A stretch of 64,000 bases of DNA from Paracoccaceae bacterium (GCA_006226775.1 SBGD01000073.1:1-64000), one strand, 5' to 3'; positions 49,857 to 60,621 are shown, counted from the stretch's first letter. The notes: generated by a model from the letters alone, not told the origin. Numbers and translations: made by a program.

Positions 49857-50233
49857 GCGCGCAGAGCTTTCGCCCCGAGCGCGAGATCTACCTGCGCGAT
49901 CACATCGTCATGGCCTCGATCGCCATGGCCGGCGCCATGCTGGTGCTCTGGATCGCCCATAACCCGCATGTCTGGACCGGCGCCGTGGCCGGCTTTGCCG
50001 CCATCGCGATCCGCGGCTGGTACATGGCCTCGGAAGAGCTGACCCGCGTCTGGGTGCTGGACGAGGGCACGCTGAGCTGCGGCAAGCTGGTGCTGCCCTT
50101 GCGCCAGATCGACAGGGCCCGCCCGATCCTGAGTGCGGTGCAGGTCGTCACCCATGCGGGCGACAAGCACCTGATCAAGTACCTCAAGGCCCCCGCCGCC
50201 GTGGCGGAGACCATCTCGGAGGCGGTGCGATGA
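49853..50233 (+). CDS. Small membrane protein in the pyrB cluster
   Basis: 126 residues with two membrane helices near residues 18-36 and 40-56 (VMASIAMAGAMLVLWIAHNP), then a beta-rich domain (VWVLDEGTLSCGKLVLPLRQ) of PH-like type. Overlaps at both ends indicate coupled translation. Function unknown. Confidence 0.7.
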   Translation: MSAQSFRPEREIYLRDHIVMASIAMAGAMLVLWIAHNPHVWTGAVAGFAAIAIRGWYMASEELTRVWVLDEGTLSCGKLVLPLRQIDRARPILSAVQVVTHAGDKHLIKYLKAPAAVAETISEAVR

Positions 50234-50766
50234 GCGCGCAATCCGGCTGGGACGACATCCTGAACCCCGGCGAGACGATCCTCTGGCAGGGCCGCCCGGA
50301 CGGCGGCTTTCACCTGGCCATCGGGCAGATCGCCGTCGCGGTCTTCGGGGTGTTCTTTGCCGGCTTCGCGGTGATCTGGATGGTGCTGGCCGCCAGCGGG
50401 CCCGGCGGGTTCTGGATGTTCGGGCTGCTGCATTTCGCGGTCGGCGCCGGGGTCACGCTGCATGCGCTGTTCTGGCCCGGCTTCCGGCGCCGGCGCACCT
50501 GGTACACCCTGACCTCGGAGCGGGCCTTCATTGCCACCGACCTGCCGATCAGGGGGCGGGGGCTGAAAAGCTATCCGATCACCGCCGATACCGCGCTGCA
50601 ACTCGAGGATGGCCCGCCCGGGTCGATCTGGTTCGCCCATGAATACCGCCACACCGGCAAGCGCAGCCGCCGGGTGAACATCGGCTTCGAGCGGATTGCC
50701 GATCCCCGGCCCGTGCTGCGGCTGATGACCGACATCCAGAGAGGCCGCGATGCAAGAGCCCAATGA
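50230..50766 (+). CDS. PH-domain-like membrane protein
   Basis: 178 residues starting SGWDDILNPGETILWQGRPD, a lead sequence common to bacterial PH-like membrane proteins. Two hydrophobic segments follow (IGQIAVAVFGVFFAGFAVIW and FGLLHFAVGAGVTLHALFWP), then WYTLTSERAFIATDLPIRGR and further strands. It overlaps the previous gene by four bases and pairs naturally with it. Function unknown. Confidence 0.75.
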   Translation: MSAQSGWDDILNPGETILWQGRPDGGFHLAIGQIAVAVFGVFFAGFAVIWMVLAASGPGGFWMFGLLHFAVGAGVTLHALFWPGFRRRRTWYTLTSERAFIATDLPIRGRGLKSYPITADTALQLEDGPPGSIWFAHEYRHTGKRSRRVNIGFERIADPRPVLRLMTDIQRGRDARAQ

Positions 50767-50851
50767 CCCGAAGACCTCGGGCAAGGTGGCGCTGGTCGCC
50801 CTGCTGGTGATGTTCGCGCTGGTCGCGGTGATGACCTGGATCGCGGCATGA
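50750..50851 (+). CDS. 33-residue membrane peptide
   Basis: MQEPNDPKTSGKVALVALLV then MFALVAVMTWIAA. The ATG at 50750 lies inside the end of the previous gene, and AGAGAGGCCGCG precedes it. It would form one helix with a polar N-terminus. Accepted because of the overlap and clear membrane character; function unknown. Confidence 0.55.
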   Translation: MQEPNDPKTSGKVALVALLVMFALVAVMTWIAA

Positions 50852-50903
50852 GCCGCGCGCGCTTCGCCCTGCCCCGAAACCGCCCTCGCCAAGGACGCCC
50901 CGC

Positions 50904-52187
50904 ATGACCTCCCTGCTGCTGAGAAACGCCCGGCTGATCGACCCCGAGGCCGGGACCGACACCCCCGGCTGGCTGCACCTGTCGCAGGGCCGGATCACCG
51001 CGACCGGGCCTGCCGAAGAGGACCCGCCAGGGGCCGATGAGGTCCGCGACTGCCGCGGCAAGTGCCTCGCCCCCGGCATCGTCGACATCGGTGTCAAGGT
51101 CTGCGAACCGGGCGAGCGGCACAAGGAAAGCTATGCCTCGGCGGGCCGCGCCGCGGCCGCCGGCGGGGTGACCACCATCGTCACCCGCCCCGATACCTCG
51201 CCGGTGATCGACAGCCCCGAAACGCTGGAATTCGTCGCCCGCCGCGCCGCCTCGGACGCCGCCGTCAACGTGCGCCACATGGCCGCCCTCACCAAGCGCC
51301 GCGAAGGCCGCGAGATGACCGAGATCGGCTTTCTGCGCGATGCCGGCGCCGTGGCCTTTTCCGACTGCGACACCGTGGTGACCAATACCAAGGTGCTCAG
51401 CCGCGCGCTGGCCTATGCCCGCGCGCTGGGCGCGCTGGTCATGCTGCATCCGCAGGACCCGGGGCTCACCGCCGGGGCCGTCGCCACCTCGGGCAAGTTC
51501 GCCTCGCTGCGCGGTCTGCCCGCGGTCTCGCCCATGGCCGAGCGCATGGGGCTCGACCGCGACATCGCGCTGGTCGAAATGACCGGCGCGGCCGTGCATT
51601 TCGACCAGATCACCACCGCCCGCGCCCTGCCCGCGCTGGAACGCGCCAAGGCCAACGGGCTGGATGTCAGCGCCGGGGTCGGCATCCACCACCTGACCCT
51701 GAACGAGATGGACGTGGCCGACTACCGCACCTTCTTCAAGCTGAAACCGCCACTGCGGGCCGAGGACGACCGCCAGGCGGTGCTCGAGGCGCTGCGCAGC
51801 GGGGTGATCGACGTGATTTCCTCGATGCACACGCCGCAGGACGAGGAGAGCAAGCGCCTGCCCTTCGAGGAGGCCGCCAGCGGCGCGGTCGCGCTCGAGA
51901 CGCTGCTGCCCGCCGCGCTGCGGCTCTATCACGCGGGCGCATTGTCGCTGCCGCAACTCTTTCGCGCGCTCAGCCTCAACCCGGCGAGGCGGCTGGGGCT
52001 CGAGGCCGGGCGGCTGGCGCCGGACGCACCCGCCGACCTGGTGCTCTTCGACCCGGAGGTGCCCTTCGTGCTCGATCGCTGGAAGCTGCACTCGAAATCC
52101 AAGAACACCCCGTTCGACGGCGCGCGGATGCAAGGCCGGGTGCTGGCCACCTTCGTCGGCGGCAACCGCATTTTCGGAGATCCCTGA
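50904..52187 (+). CDS. pyrC: Dihydroorotase-like protein lacking active-site residues (pseudo-PyrC)
   Basis: 427 residues. It follows the dihydroorotase fold, but the His-x-His metal motif after the first strand is replaced: LAPGIVDIGVKVCEPGERHK has Gly and Lys where the enzyme has two His. The later Asp-His-Ala-Pro-His loop reads SSMHTPQDEESK, so the catalytic Asp is also gone. GIHHLTLNEMD keeps the His pair. It is likely a non-catalytic partner of aspartate carbamoyltransferase, as known for pseudo-dihydroorotases elsewhere, and a true pyrC should be found elsewhere in the genome. Confidence 0.85.
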   Translation: MTSLLLRNARLIDPEAGTDTPGWLHLSQGRITATGPAEEDPPGADEVRDCRGKCLAPGIVDIGVKVCEPGERHKESYASAGRAAAAGGVTTIVTRPDTSPVIDSPETLEFVARRAASDAAVNVRHMAALTKRREGREMTEIGFLRDAGAVAFSDCDTVVTNTKVLSRALAYARALGALVMLHPQDPGLTAGAVATSGKFASLRGLPAVSPMAERMGLDRDIALVEMTGAAVHFDQITTARALPALERAKANGLDVSAGVGIHHLTLNEMDVADYRTFFKLKPPLRAEDDRQAVLEALRSGVIDVISSMHTPQDEESKRLPFEEAASGAVALETLLPAALRLYHAGALSLPQLFRALSLNPARRLGLEAGRLAPDAPADLVLFDPEVPFVLDRWKLHSKSKNTPFDGARMQGRVLATFVGGNRIFGDP

Positions 52188-52804
52188 TGCCGCTATTCGA
52201 GACCGCCCTGTCGGGCCTGATCCTCTGGGCCGCGCTGGGCTATCTGCTGGGCTCGATCCCCTTCGGCATGGTGATCGCCCGCGCGCTGGGCTTGGGCGAC
52301 CTGCGCCAGATCGGCTCGGGCAATATCGGCGCCACCAACGTGCTGCGCACCGGCAACAAGCCGGCGGCGCTGGCGACGCTGGTGCTGGATTCGTTCAAGG
52401 GCGCCGCGGCGGTGCTGATCGCGCGGCAATTCGCCGGCGAGGACGCGGCGCAACTGGCCGGGCTCTGCGCCTTCCTGGGCCATTGCTTCCCGGTCTGGCT
52501 GGGGTTCAAGGGCGGCAAGGGCGTGGCGACCTTCCTCGGGCTTCTGCTCGGGCTGGCCTTCCCGCTGGGGCTGGCGGCCTGTGCCACATGGGTCGTGGGC
52601 GCGGTGCTGACGCGGATTTCCTCGGCTTCGGCTTTGCTGGCGGCGGCATTGGCGCCTTTGTGGGCCTGGGGGCTGGGGTATGGGTCGATGGTGGTTTTGT
52701 GCGTGGTGCTGGCGGTGATCGTCTGGGGGCGGCATCATGCGAATATTACGCGGATTGTGCGGGGGGAGGAACCTCGGATCGGCAGGAAAGACCGCGGTGC
52801 GTGA
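52187..52804 (+). CDS. plsY: Glycerol-3-phosphate acyltransferase PlsY
   Basis: 205 residues. YLLGSIPFGMVIARALG, then IGSGNIGATNVLRTGNKPAA and FKGGKGVATFLGLLLGL are the three conserved motifs of PlsY. It moves an acyl group from acyl phosphate to glycerol 3-phosphate, the first step of phospholipid synthesis. Five or so membrane helices. The start overlaps the PyrC-like stop by one base, so the genes are coupled. Confidence 0.95.
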   Translation: MPLFETALSGLILWAALGYLLGSIPFGMVIARALGLGDLRQIGSGNIGATNVLRTGNKPAALATLVLDSFKGAAAVLIARQFAGEDAAQLAGLCAFLGHCFPVWLGFKGGKGVATFLGLLLGLAFPLGLAACATWVVGAVLTRISSASALLAAALAPLWAWGLGYGSMVVLCVVLAVIVWGRHHANITRIVRGEEPRIGRKDRGA

Positions 52805-52906
52805 CATTCGGCACGGCCAGGCGGGCCCGACGAAAGGGGCTTGATCGGCGCGCGCAAGATCTTACCGTGACAGGCCTGTCTCAATGCCTTCGAGAAGGGA
52901 ATTGCC

Positions 52907-53521
52907 ATGCGTCTTCCGATCAATGCCGCCCGCTTCCTCCCGGCGCTTCTGTGCTGGGTGTTTCTGACCGCAGGTGCGGCGTTGGCGCAATCGCCCGGCG
53001 CCGGTTTCGACTCATTGACGCCGCATCTGCCCGCCAGCGGTCAGGACGAGACCTGGCGTTTCGTCAACACCGGCGACAGTTTCGAGATCGAGAACATCGG
53101 CGATCCCGGCGCGATCCGCTATTACTTCGTCGCCCCCGCGCCCGGCACCGAAGGCCGCCGCCGGATCGAGGCCGGCGTGAGCATCCATCCCGAGAGCAAA
53201 GGCGCCGCGGGCCTGCTTTACGGGCTGAACGCGACGCGCGATCTCTACCACCTTGTCACGCTGGACGCGCAGGGCGTGCTGACGATCTATCGCCGCGACA
53301 GCTCGGGCTTTCGCGCGCTGAGCCAGCAATCCAGCGATGCGTTTTCGGCAGACGGGGTCAATCACCTCGTGCTCGAGGAAGAGGGCGACACGGTCGCGGT
53401 CTCGCTGAACGGCACGAAGATGGGCGCGGTCGGCGGTGATCGCTTCGGGTTCGGCGGCACCGGGCTGGGCGCCGTGGGGGATGTGCGGGCCTTGTTCACC
53501 TTCTTCAGCGACGGGTCCTGA
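52907..53521 (+). CDS. Secreted beta-sandwich protein
   Basis: 204 residues with a signal peptide (MRLPINAARFLPALLCWVFL through AALAQ; likely cut near residue 28). The mature part is strand-rich with ETWRFVNTGDSFEIENIGDP, HPESKGAAGLLYGLNATRDL and VSLNGTKMGAVGGDRFGFGG, the rhythm of a LamG/concanavalin-like sandwich. It probably acts in the periplasm or outside. It converges with recR; no partner genes. Confidence 0.7.
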   Translation: MRLPINAARFLPALLCWVFLTAGAALAQSPGAGFDSLTPHLPASGQDETWRFVNTGDSFEIENIGDPGAIRYYFVAPAPGTEGRRRIEAGVSIHPESKGAAGLLYGLNATRDLYHLVTLDAQGVLTIYRRDSSGFRALSQQSSDAFSADGVNHLVLEEEGDTVAVSLNGTKMGAVGGDRFGFGGTGLGAVGDVRALFTFFSDGS

Positions 53522-53532
53522 GCGGCGGCGCG

Positions 53533-54126
53533 CTACACGGCCTTGCGCGCCGTCAGCGCCGCGCTGATCGTCCCGTCGTCGAGGTAATCCAGCTCGCCGC
53601 CGATCGGCACGCCCTGCGCCAGCGAGGTCAGCAGCACCCGGTCCTGCAACTGGTCGGCGATGTAATGCGCCGTGGTCTGGCCGTCGATGGTGGCGTTGAG
53701 CGCCAGGATCACCTCGGTGATGCCCTCGGTGGCGATACGGTCGACGAGGCGCGGGATCGACAGGTCCTCCGGCCCCACCCCGTCCAGCGCCGAAAGGGTG
53801 CCGCCCAGCACATGGTAGCGGCCCTTGAAGACGCCCGAGCGCTCCATCGCCCAGAGATCGGCCACGTCCTCGACCACGCAGATCATGCCGTTGGCGCGCT
53901 TGTCGCTCTCGCAGATGTCGCAGATGTCCGAGGTGCCGATATTGCCGCAGTTCAGGCATTCGCGGGCCGTGGCGGCCACCTGGGTCATCAGGTCGGCCAG
54001 CGGCGCCATCTGCAAGGCGCGCTTGCGGATCAGGTGCAGCACCGCGCGGCGGGCGGAACGCGGGCCCAGCCCCGGCAGTTTCGCCATCAGCTCGATCAGC
54101 GCGTCGATGTCGCGGGTCGCCTTCAT
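53533..54126 (-). CDS. recR: Recombination protein RecR
   Basis: 197 residues. The HhH region is [20 protein letters not shown], the zinc finger is [17 protein letters not shown], and the Toprim part begins [20 protein letters not shown] with [20 protein letters not shown]. RecR loads RecA on gaps together with RecF and RecO. It overlaps the TraB-like gene upstream by four bases. Confidence 0.97.
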   Translation of the reverse strand: MKATRDIDALIELMAKLPGLGPRSARRAVLHLIRKRALQMAPLADLMTQVAATARECLNCGNIGTSDICDICESDKRANGMICVVEDVADLWAMERSGVFKGRYHVLGGTLSALDGVGPEDLSIPRLVDRIATEGITEVILALNATIDGQTTAHYIADQLQDRVLLTSLAQGVPIGGELDYLDDGTISAALTARKAV

Positions 54127-55169
54127 TTCCGCACCTCGCCGGGCAGCGGGATGCGGGTGACGCTGTAGCCCCGGTCGCGCAGCAGCGCGATCATGCCCTG
54201 CCGGCCCGGCAGGTGGAAACTGCCCACCGCGATCAGCACCCCGCCCTGTGCCAGCTCTCCCTGGATGCGGTCGACGAACTGGCGGTTGCGCGCGTCAAGC
54301 AGGTAGCGGTTGACCCGCGCCAGGCGCGCCCCGCCATCGCCGAAAAGATCGGCCATATAGGCGCGGTCCCAGGCCAGCATCATGCCGATCCGGCCCTCAA
54401 GATAGAGCGCGATATTGGTGGCGCGCACCTGCCGGGTGGTCGCCGGATTGAGATAGCCGCCGTAGATATCGAGGAAATCCACCGCGAAGCCTTCGTTGCC
54501 CGGCGCGTCGAGGTGACGACGAATGCGGTCGGGGTCTTCCAGCGGCTTCACCGGCACCCCGGCGATCAGCGCCAGCATCTGGATGCGCCCGTCCTGCACC
54601 GGCAGCACCCCGGAGGAGAAATCGTTGCACGGGTCAGACAGCAGAAGCTCGGCCAGCGCGCCGGGCGTCAGCCGCTCGGGGGCGTCATGGCCCCAGCCCA
54701 GCCCCTCGGTGCGCAGGCGGATCCAGTCGAGGACGCGGGGGTCGATGCCGGTCTCGGCCAGGGGCAGTTCATCGCCCCGGCGGAACCAGTCGCTGCGCTC
54801 GAACTGCGCCTCGAAGGCGGCGCGCGAGGGCAGCACCGGGTCGATCTCCAGCGCCACCAGCCGGGCCTCGGCAATGCGCTTTTTCAACAGGTCGGGCAGG
54901 TCGAGGACGTGGCGGTCGGCGGAATGCATCGTGCCCCAGAGATGCGACACCGCGCCCTCGGGCGAGGTCAGCCGCCAGAACCGGCCCCGGGCATTGACCA
55001 TGGCGCGCGCCGCCTGGGCGAGGTCGTCCTCGGTGGCGGGGGCGAAGGCCCCCTCGTGGACCTCGGGCGCGGGCACGTCACAGACCGCGCGGGTGGCCCA
55101 GGCCTGGGCCGCGACCGGCCCGGCCGCGATCAGGGCGCAGAAGGCGAGGAAGACGCGCCGCAGCCCCAT
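54123..55169 (-). CDS. TraB/GumN family protein
   Basis: 348 residues with a signal peptide ([20 protein letters not shown]). The family marks are [29 protein letters not shown], and near the end [24 protein letters not shown] (as [20 protein letters not shown]). Related to Tiki-type metalloproteases, with GxxH motifs as the probable metal site. Placed in the dnaX-ybaB-recR cluster, between ybaB and recR. Function in bacteria is unclear. Confidence 0.85.
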   Translation of the reverse strand: MGLRRVFLAFCALIAAGPVAAQAWATRAVCDVPAPEVHEGAFAPATEDDLAQAARAMVNARGRFWRLTSPEGAVSHLWGTMHSADRHVLDLPDLLKKRIAEARLVALEIDPVLPSRAAFEAQFERSDWFRRGDELPLAETGIDPRVLDWIRLRTEGLGWGHDAPERLTPGALAELLLSDPCNDFSSGVLPVQDGRIQMLALIAGVPVKPLEDPDRIRRHLDAPGNEGFAVDFLDIYGGYLNPATTRQVRATNIALYLEGRIGMMLAWDRAYMADLFGDGGARLARVNRYLLDARNRQFVDRIQGELAQGGVLIAVGSFHLPGRQGMIALLRDRGYSVTRIPLPGEVRK

Positions 55170-55173
55170 CGCC

Positions 55174-55518
55174 TCAGAACGGCAGCTTCATGTCTTTGGG
55201 CAGGCCCAGTTCCTCGGTGATCTTGCCCATTTCCTGCTCGGCGCGTTCGGCGGCACGGGACTGGGCATCCTTGATCGCCGCGAGGATCAGGTCCTCGACC
55301 ACTTCCTTGTCGTCGCCGTTGAAGATCGACGGGTCGATGTCCAGCCCCTTCAATTCGCCCTTGGCGCTGGCGGTGGCCTTGACGAGGCCCGCGCCGCTTT
55401 CCCCGGTGACGGTGATATTGTGCAGGTCTTCCTGCATCTGGGCCATGCGGGTCTGCATCGCCTGGGCTTTCTTCATCATCCCGGCCATGTCGCCGAGGTT
55501 TCCGAGGCCTTTGAACAT
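55174..55518 (-). CDS. ybaB: YbaB/EbfC nucleoid-associated protein
   Basis: 114 residues beginning MFKGLGNLGDMAGMMKKAQA and containing LKGLDIDPSIFNGDDKEVVE then DLILAAIKDAQSRAAERAEQ, the whole YbaB family pattern. It binds DNA as a dimer. It lies between dnaX and recR as in most bacteria. Confidence 0.95.
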   Translation of the reverse strand: MFKGLGNLGDMAGMMKKAQAMQTRMAQMQEDLHNITVTGESGAGLVKATASAKGELKGLDIDPSIFNGDDKEVVEDLILAAIKDAQSRAAERAEQEMGKITEELGLPKDMKLPF

Positions 55519-55647
55519 CGCTCACTCCTGTCTGTCGCTTGGGGTCTAGATACGGGCGCCATGGCGTGGCGGCAAGGGGAGGCTGCGGTTTCCTGTCGGG
55601 GCGCGCCGCCGGGTGGGTTCCCCCCCTGCCCGGTTTGCGCGCAGGGC

Positions 55648-57408
55648 TCACTCCTCCTCGAAGGGATCCCATTCGTCGGCCACTTCCTCCAGCGCCTCGG
55701 CCTGGGCTTCGGCCTCGGCCGCCTCGGCGGTGTGGATGGCGGTGATCTTCGCATTGGGGAAGGTCGCCATCGCCGCCTGCACCAGCGGATGCGCGGCGGC
55801 CCGGGCCTCGAGCGCCAGGCGGTCGGCATCGCGGATCTCGACGATGGTCGGCGTCGCGGAGTCGTTGACCAGGATCACCGCCCAGCGATTGCCGGTCCAG
55901 CGTTGCAGCGCGCTGCCCAACCGCTGGGCCAGGTCGGGCGGGGCGTTGTCCGTGGGCGTGAACTCGATCCTTCCGGGCTGATAGGCGGCGAGGCGCACGC
56001 CGGCCTCGACCTCGACCAGCAGCTTGACGTCGCGGTTCGAGCGGATCAGCTCGATCACATGCTCGAAGGTGGGATAGCGCGCCAGCGCCTGGTCGGTGGC
56101 AAGGGCGGTGACGGTATTGCCGCCAAGGGCCGACGGGCCCGAGGGGCCGGGATGGGTGGCGCGGGGCGTGCCCTGCGCCCGGGTCAAGGCGCTGCGGGCA
56201 CTGGGTGCGCCGCCGCCCCCCGAGGGCGGGGGCGGCACCGGCGCCTCGCCCAGCTTGCGGATCAGTTCCTCGGGGCTGGGCAGGTCGGCCACATGGGTCA
56301 GCCGGATCAGCGCCATTTCCGCGGCCATCATCGCATTGGGCGCCAGCGAGACCTCCTCGATCGCCTTCAGCAGCATCTGCCACATCCGCGACAGCGCGCG
56401 CATCGGCAGGGCGGCGGCCATCTGCTGGCCCCGCCTGCGCTCGTCAGGGCCGATGGTCGGGTCTTCGGCGGCATCAGGGGTGATCTTGACCACCGAGATC
56501 CAATGCGTTACCTCGGCCAGGTCGCGCAGCACCGCCATCGGGTCGGCGCCATCGGCATATTGCGCCGAAAGCTCGGTCAGCGCGCCCGCCGCATCGCCCT
56601 TCATCACCAGGTCGAAAAGGTCCATCACCCGCCCGCGGTCGGCCAGCCCCAGCATGGCGCGCACTTGCTCCGCCGTGGTCTCGCCCGCGCCATGGGAAAT
56701 CGCCTGGTCGAGCAGCGAGGTGGCATCGCGGGCCGAGCCTTCGGCGGCGCGGATCAGCAGCGCCAGCGCCTCGTCGGCGATCTCGGCGCCCTCGCCGGTG
56801 GCGATGCGGCGCAGCATGGCGATCATGTCCTCGGGCTCGATCCGGCGCAGGTCGAAGCGCTGGCAGCGCGACAGCACCGTCACCGGCACCTTGCGAATCT
56901 CGGTGGTGGCAAAGATGAACTTCACATGCGCAGGTGGTTCTTCCAGCGTTTTCAGCAGCGCGTTGAAGGCCGATTTCGACAGCATGTGGACTTCGTCGAT
57001 GATATAGACCTTGTAGCGCGCGGCGCTGGGCGCATAGGCCACGCTGTCGATCACCGTCGAGCGGATGTCGTCGACCCCGGTATTGGACGCCGCGTCCATC
57101 TCGAGCACGTCGACGTGGCGGCCTTCCGAGATCGCCACGCAATGCTCGCAGGCGCCGCAGGGCTCGGTCGTGGGCTGGCCCTGCCCGTCCGGCCCGATGC
57201 AGTTCATCCCCTTGGCGATGATCCGCGCCGTCGTCGTCTTGCCGGTGCCGCGGATGCCGGTCATCATGAAGGCCTGCGCGATGCGGCCCGTGGCAAAGGC
57301 GTTCTTCAGCGTGCGCACCATGGCGTCCTGGCCGACGAGATCGGCAAAGGTTTCGGGCCGGTACTTCCGGGCGAGCACCTGGTAGGCGGGCTCTGTCGTG
57401 TCGCTCAT
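55648..57408 (-). CDS. dnaX: DNA polymerase III subunits gamma and tau
   Basis: 586 residues from the ATG at 57408; the frame extends to 57486 but the family start is here ([20 protein letters not shown]). Walker A is [13 protein letters not shown], the zinc site [21 protein letters not shown] is read as C-x14-C-x2-C-x2-C in the loop after it, Walker B and sensor are [20 protein letters not shown]. The C-terminal third holds a Pro/Gly-rich linker (near residue 400) and the tau part that contacts the polymerase. No slippery run for a gamma form is evident. Confidence 0.96.
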   Translation of the reverse strand: MSDTTEPAYQVLARKYRPETFADLVGQDAMVRTLKNAFATGRIAQAFMMTGIRGTGKTTTARIIAKGMNCIGPDGQGQPTTEPCGACEHCVAISEGRHVDVLEMDAASNTGVDDIRSTVIDSVAYAPSAARYKVYIIDEVHMLSKSAFNALLKTLEEPPAHVKFIFATTEIRKVPVTVLSRCQRFDLRRIEPEDMIAMLRRIATGEGAEIADEALALLIRAAEGSARDATSLLDQAISHGAGETTAEQVRAMLGLADRGRVMDLFDLVMKGDAAGALTELSAQYADGADPMAVLRDLAEVTHWISVVKITPDAAEDPTIGPDERRRGQQMAAALPMRALSRMWQMLLKAIEEVSLAPNAMMAAEMALIRLTHVADLPSPEELIRKLGEAPVPPPPSGGGGAPSARSALTRAQGTPRATHPGPSGPSALGGNTVTALATDQALARYPTFEHVIELIRSNRDVKLLVEVEAGVRLAAYQPGRIEFTPTDNAPPDLAQRLGSALQRWTGNRWAVILVNDSATPTIVEIRDADRLALEARAAAHPLVQAAMATFPNAKITAIHTAEAAEAEAQAEALEEVADEWDPFEEE

Positions 57409-57559
57409 GGTCTGGGGGCCTTTCGATGTCGGCGGCAGGGTAAGCGCTCGCGCCGGTGAGGTCCAGCCGTCGCGCCACCGCCGCAATCGACTGGACGCAG
57501 GCGCGCTCAGGCAATATCACCCGCAGGGAACCGCAGGGCCGCGCAAGGGAAAGAAGCAT

Positions 57560-60142
57560 ATGTCGCGCTATGATGCCGCCTCGATCGAGGCGAAATGGCA
57601 GGAGGCCTGGGACAAGGCCGGAACCTTCACCGCCACCATGGAGGGCGGCAAGCCGAAGTACTACGTGCTCGAGATGTTCCCCTATCCCTCGGGCAAGCTG
57701 CACATGGGCCATGTGCGCAACTACACCATGGGCGACGTGATCGCGCGCTACAAGATCTCGACCGGCCACAACGTGCTGCACCCGATGGGGTTCGACGCCT
57801 TCGGCATGCCGGCCGAGAATGCCGCGATTGCCAGCGGCGGCCATCCCAAGGACTGGACCTACGGCAATATCGACACCATGGTCGAGCAGATGAAGCCGCT
57901 GGGCCTCTCGCTCGACTGGTCCCGGATGTTCGCCACCTGCGACCCGGAGTATTACGGCCAGCAGCAGGCGCTGTTTCTCGATTTCCTCGAGGCCGGGCTG
58001 GTCTATCGCAAGAACGCGGTGGTCAACTGGGATCCGGTGGACATGACCGTGCTGGCCAATGAACAGGTGATCGACGGCAAGGGCTGGCGCTCGGGCGCCG
58101 AGGTCGAGCGGCGCGAGTTGACGCAATGGTTCTTCCGCATCTCCGACATGGCCGAGGAACTGCTCGAGGCCATCGAGGGGCTGGACGACTGGCCCGCCAA
58201 GGTCAAGCTGATGCAGCAGAACTGGATCGGCAAGTCGCGGGGCTTGCAATTCGCCTTCGGTCTGATCGACGGCCCCGAGGGCCATGACCGGATCGAGGTC
58301 TATACCACCCGCCCCGACACGCTGCTGGGCGCGTCTTTCCTCGGCATCTCACCGGATCACCCGCTGGCCCGGCAGCTCGAGAAGGACAATCCCAAGCTGG
58401 CCGCCTTCATCGCCGAGTGCCGCAAGGGCGGCACCACCGAGGAAGCGCTGGAGAAGGCCGAGAAGAAGGGCTTCGACACCGGACTGCGCGTCCGCCACCC
58501 CTTCGACACCGCCTGGGAACTTCCCGTCTACGTCGCCAACTTCATCCTGATGGACTATGGCACCGGCGCGGTCTTCGGCTGCCCGGCGCATGACCAGCGC
58601 GACCTCGACTTCGTGCGCAAGTACGACCTGCCGGTGATCTCGACCTTCGCGCCGCTATCCGGCGATCACATCCCGCCCGAGCAAAGCGGCGAGGCCTATG
58701 TGCCGCCGAAATCCGAGAAGGTGCATTGGCTGAAACCCTTCGCCTGGGACGAGGACGCCACCGGCGACGAGGCCATCGACGCCGCCATCGCCTTTTGCGA
58801 GGCCAATGGCGTGGGCCAGGGTGTCACCAAGTACCGGCTGCGCGACTGGGGCCTGTCGCGGCAGCGCTACTGGGGCTGCCCGATCCCGGTGGTGCATTGC
58901 GAGACCTGCGGCGTGGTGCCCGAGAAGAAGGAGAACCTGCCGGTCGAACTGCCCTATGACGAAGGCGACAAGCCGCTCGACCTGACCAACCCCGGCAACC
59001 CGCTGGCCCGCCACCCGACCTGGCGCGATTGTGCCTGCCCCGCCTGTGGCGGCAAGGCCCAGCGCGAGACCGATACGATGGATACCTTCGTCGATTCGTC
59101 GTGGTATTTCGCGCGCTTCACCGCGCCGCATGCCGACACGCCGACCGACATGGCGGCGGCGGACTACTGGATGAACGTCGACCAGTATATCGGCGGCATC
59201 GAGCACGCGATCCTGCACCTGCTCTATTCGCGTTTCTTTGCCCGTGCCATGCACATCACCGGCCACCTGCCCGAAAAGTGCAAGGAGCCCTTCGATGCTC
59301 TGTTCACCCAGGGCATGGTGACCCATGCGATCTATGCCACCAAGGCGCAGAATGGCCGCCCGGTCTATCACTACCCGGCGGATGTCGAGGAGCGCGACGG
59401 CGCGGTCGTCGTCAAGGCCACCGGCGAGGCGGTCGAGGTGATCCCCTCGGCCAAGATGTCGAAGTCGAAGAACAACGTGGTCGACCCGCTGGCGATCATC
59501 TCGTCCTTCGGCGCCGATACCGCGCGCTGGTTCGTCCTGTCGGACAGCCCGCCCGAGCGTGACGTGGAATGGACCGCCTCCGGCGCCGATGCCGCGGCCA
59601 AGCACCTGGCCCGGGTCCATCGGCTGGCCACCGACGCGGCCCAGGCCGAAGAGGGCCCGCAAGGGGCCGATGAGGCGCTGCTGAAAGAGATGCACAAGAC
59701 CATCCGCGACGTGACCCTGGGCATCGAGAGCTTCGGCTTCAACGCTGCCATCGCCCGGCTCTATGCCTTCACCAACACGCTGGCCAAATCGCAGGCCGGG
59801 TCTGAGGCGAAGCGCCAGGCCACCCGCACCCTGGCCCACCTGATGTCGCCGATGACCCCGCATCTGTCCGAGGAGATCTGGGCCCTGCTGGGCGGCACGG
59901 GCCTTGTCATCGACGCGCCCTGGCCCGAGGCCGATGCGGCGATGCTGGTCGAGGACAGCGTCACCCTGCCGATCCAGATCAACGGCAAGCGGCGGGCGGA
60001 AATCAGCGTGGCGGCGGATGCCAGCAAGGAAGAGGTTGAAAAACTCGTCATGGGCCACGAAGCTGTGCAGAAGGCCCTGGACGGCGGCACGCCGAAAAAG
60101 GTCATCGTGGTGCCGGGACGGATCGTGAATGTGGTTGTCTAG
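57560..60142 (+). CDS. leuS: Leucyl-tRNA synthetase
   Basis: 860 residues from the ATG at 57560, AAGGGAAAG upstream. The HIGH motif is in [20 protein letters not shown] and the KMSKS motif in [19 protein letters not shown]. The editing domain (residues 220-420) has [20 protein letters not shown] and [20 protein letters not shown]. It charges tRNA-Leu. It is divergent from dnaX with 151 bases between, and overlaps the lptE start by 14. Confidence 0.98.
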   Translation: MSRYDAASIEAKWQEAWDKAGTFTATMEGGKPKYYVLEMFPYPSGKLHMGHVRNYTMGDVIARYKISTGHNVLHPMGFDAFGMPAENAAIASGGHPKDWTYGNIDTMVEQMKPLGLSLDWSRMFATCDPEYYGQQQALFLDFLEAGLVYRKNAVVNWDPVDMTVLANEQVIDGKGWRSGAEVERRELTQWFFRISDMAEELLEAIEGLDDWPAKVKLMQQNWIGKSRGLQFAFGLIDGPEGHDRIEVYTTRPDTLLGASFLGISPDHPLARQLEKDNPKLAAFIAECRKGGTTEEALEKAEKKGFDTGLRVRHPFDTAWELPVYVANFILMDYGTGAVFGCPAHDQRDLDFVRKYDLPVISTFAPLSGDHIPPEQSGEAYVPPKSEKVHWLKPFAWDEDATGDEAIDAAIAFCEANGVGQGVTKYRLRDWGLSRQRYWGCPIPVVHCETCGVVPEKKENLPVELPYDEGDKPLDLTNPGNPLARHPTWRDCACPACGGKAQRETDTMDTFVDSSWYFARFTAPHADTPTDMAAADYWMNVDQYIGGIEHAILHLLYSRFFARAMHITGHLPEKCKEPFDALFTQGMVTHAIYATKAQNGRPVYHYPADVEERDGAVVVKATGEAVEVIPSAKMSKSKNNVVDPLAIISSFGADTARWFVLSDSPPERDVEWTASGADAAAKHLARVHRLATDAAQAEEGPQGADEALLKEMHKTIRDVTLGIESFGFNAAIARLYAFTNTLAKSQAGSEAKRQATRTLAHLMSPMTPHLSEEIWALLGGTGLVIDAPWPEADAAMLVEDSVTLPIQINGKRRAEISVAADASKEEVEKLVMGHEAVQKALDGGTPKKVIVVPGRIVNVVV

Positions 60143-60617
60143 ACGAGAGTTCCTGCTGGGCGCGGCCGCCGCGGCGCTGGCCGGCTGCGGCTTTGCGCCG
60201 GCCTATGGCACCGGCGGCGCCGCCAGCCGGCTGCAGAACGCGATCCTGGTCCAGGAGCCCGAAAACCACTTCGGCTACCTCGTGACCCGCCGGATCGAGG
60301 AACGGCTGGGCAAGGGCGGCGAAGACGCGCCCTATAGGCTGGCCCTGCGGATCAAGTTCAGCCAGGAGAGCCTGGGCAGCACCTCGGACGGCCAGCTCAC
60401 CCGCTATCACATCATCGGCAACACCACTTATGCCCTGCAGCGCGCCGCCGACCAGAGCGAGATCGACAGCGGCACGGTGCACAACTTCACCGCCTATTCC
60501 GCCTCGGGCTCGACCGTGTCGACGCTGGCGGCGCAGCGCGACGCGCAGGACCGGCTGATGATCGCGCTGGCCGACCAGGTGATCGAACGGCTGGTGCTTG
60601 CCGCGCCCGATCTCTGA
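60129..60617 (+). CDS. lptE: LPS assembly lipoprotein LptE
   Basis: 162 residues. The signal [20 protein letters not shown] has a lipobox (LAGC, Cys at position 20) and also a twin-arginine motif SRREFLL. The mature part ([40 protein letters not shown]) has the LptE alpha/beta plan. It plugs the LptD barrel in the outer membrane. Position between leuS and holA is the fixed place of lptE in proteobacteria. Confidence 0.9.
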   Translation: MWLSRREFLLGAAAAALAGCGFAPAYGTGGAASRLQNAILVQEPENHFGYLVTRRIEERLGKGGEDAPYRLALRIKFSQESLGSTSDGQLTRYHIIGNTTYALQRAADQSEIDSGTVHNFTAYSASGSTVSTLAAQRDAQDRLMIALADQVIERLVLAAPDL

Positions 60618-60621
60618 GGCC

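Noticed and set aside
54523..57459. Plus-strand frame of more than 900 codons opposite dnaX and ybaB
   Set aside because: Antisense shadow with no recognisable domain; dnaX and ybaB are conserved genes in the correct order.
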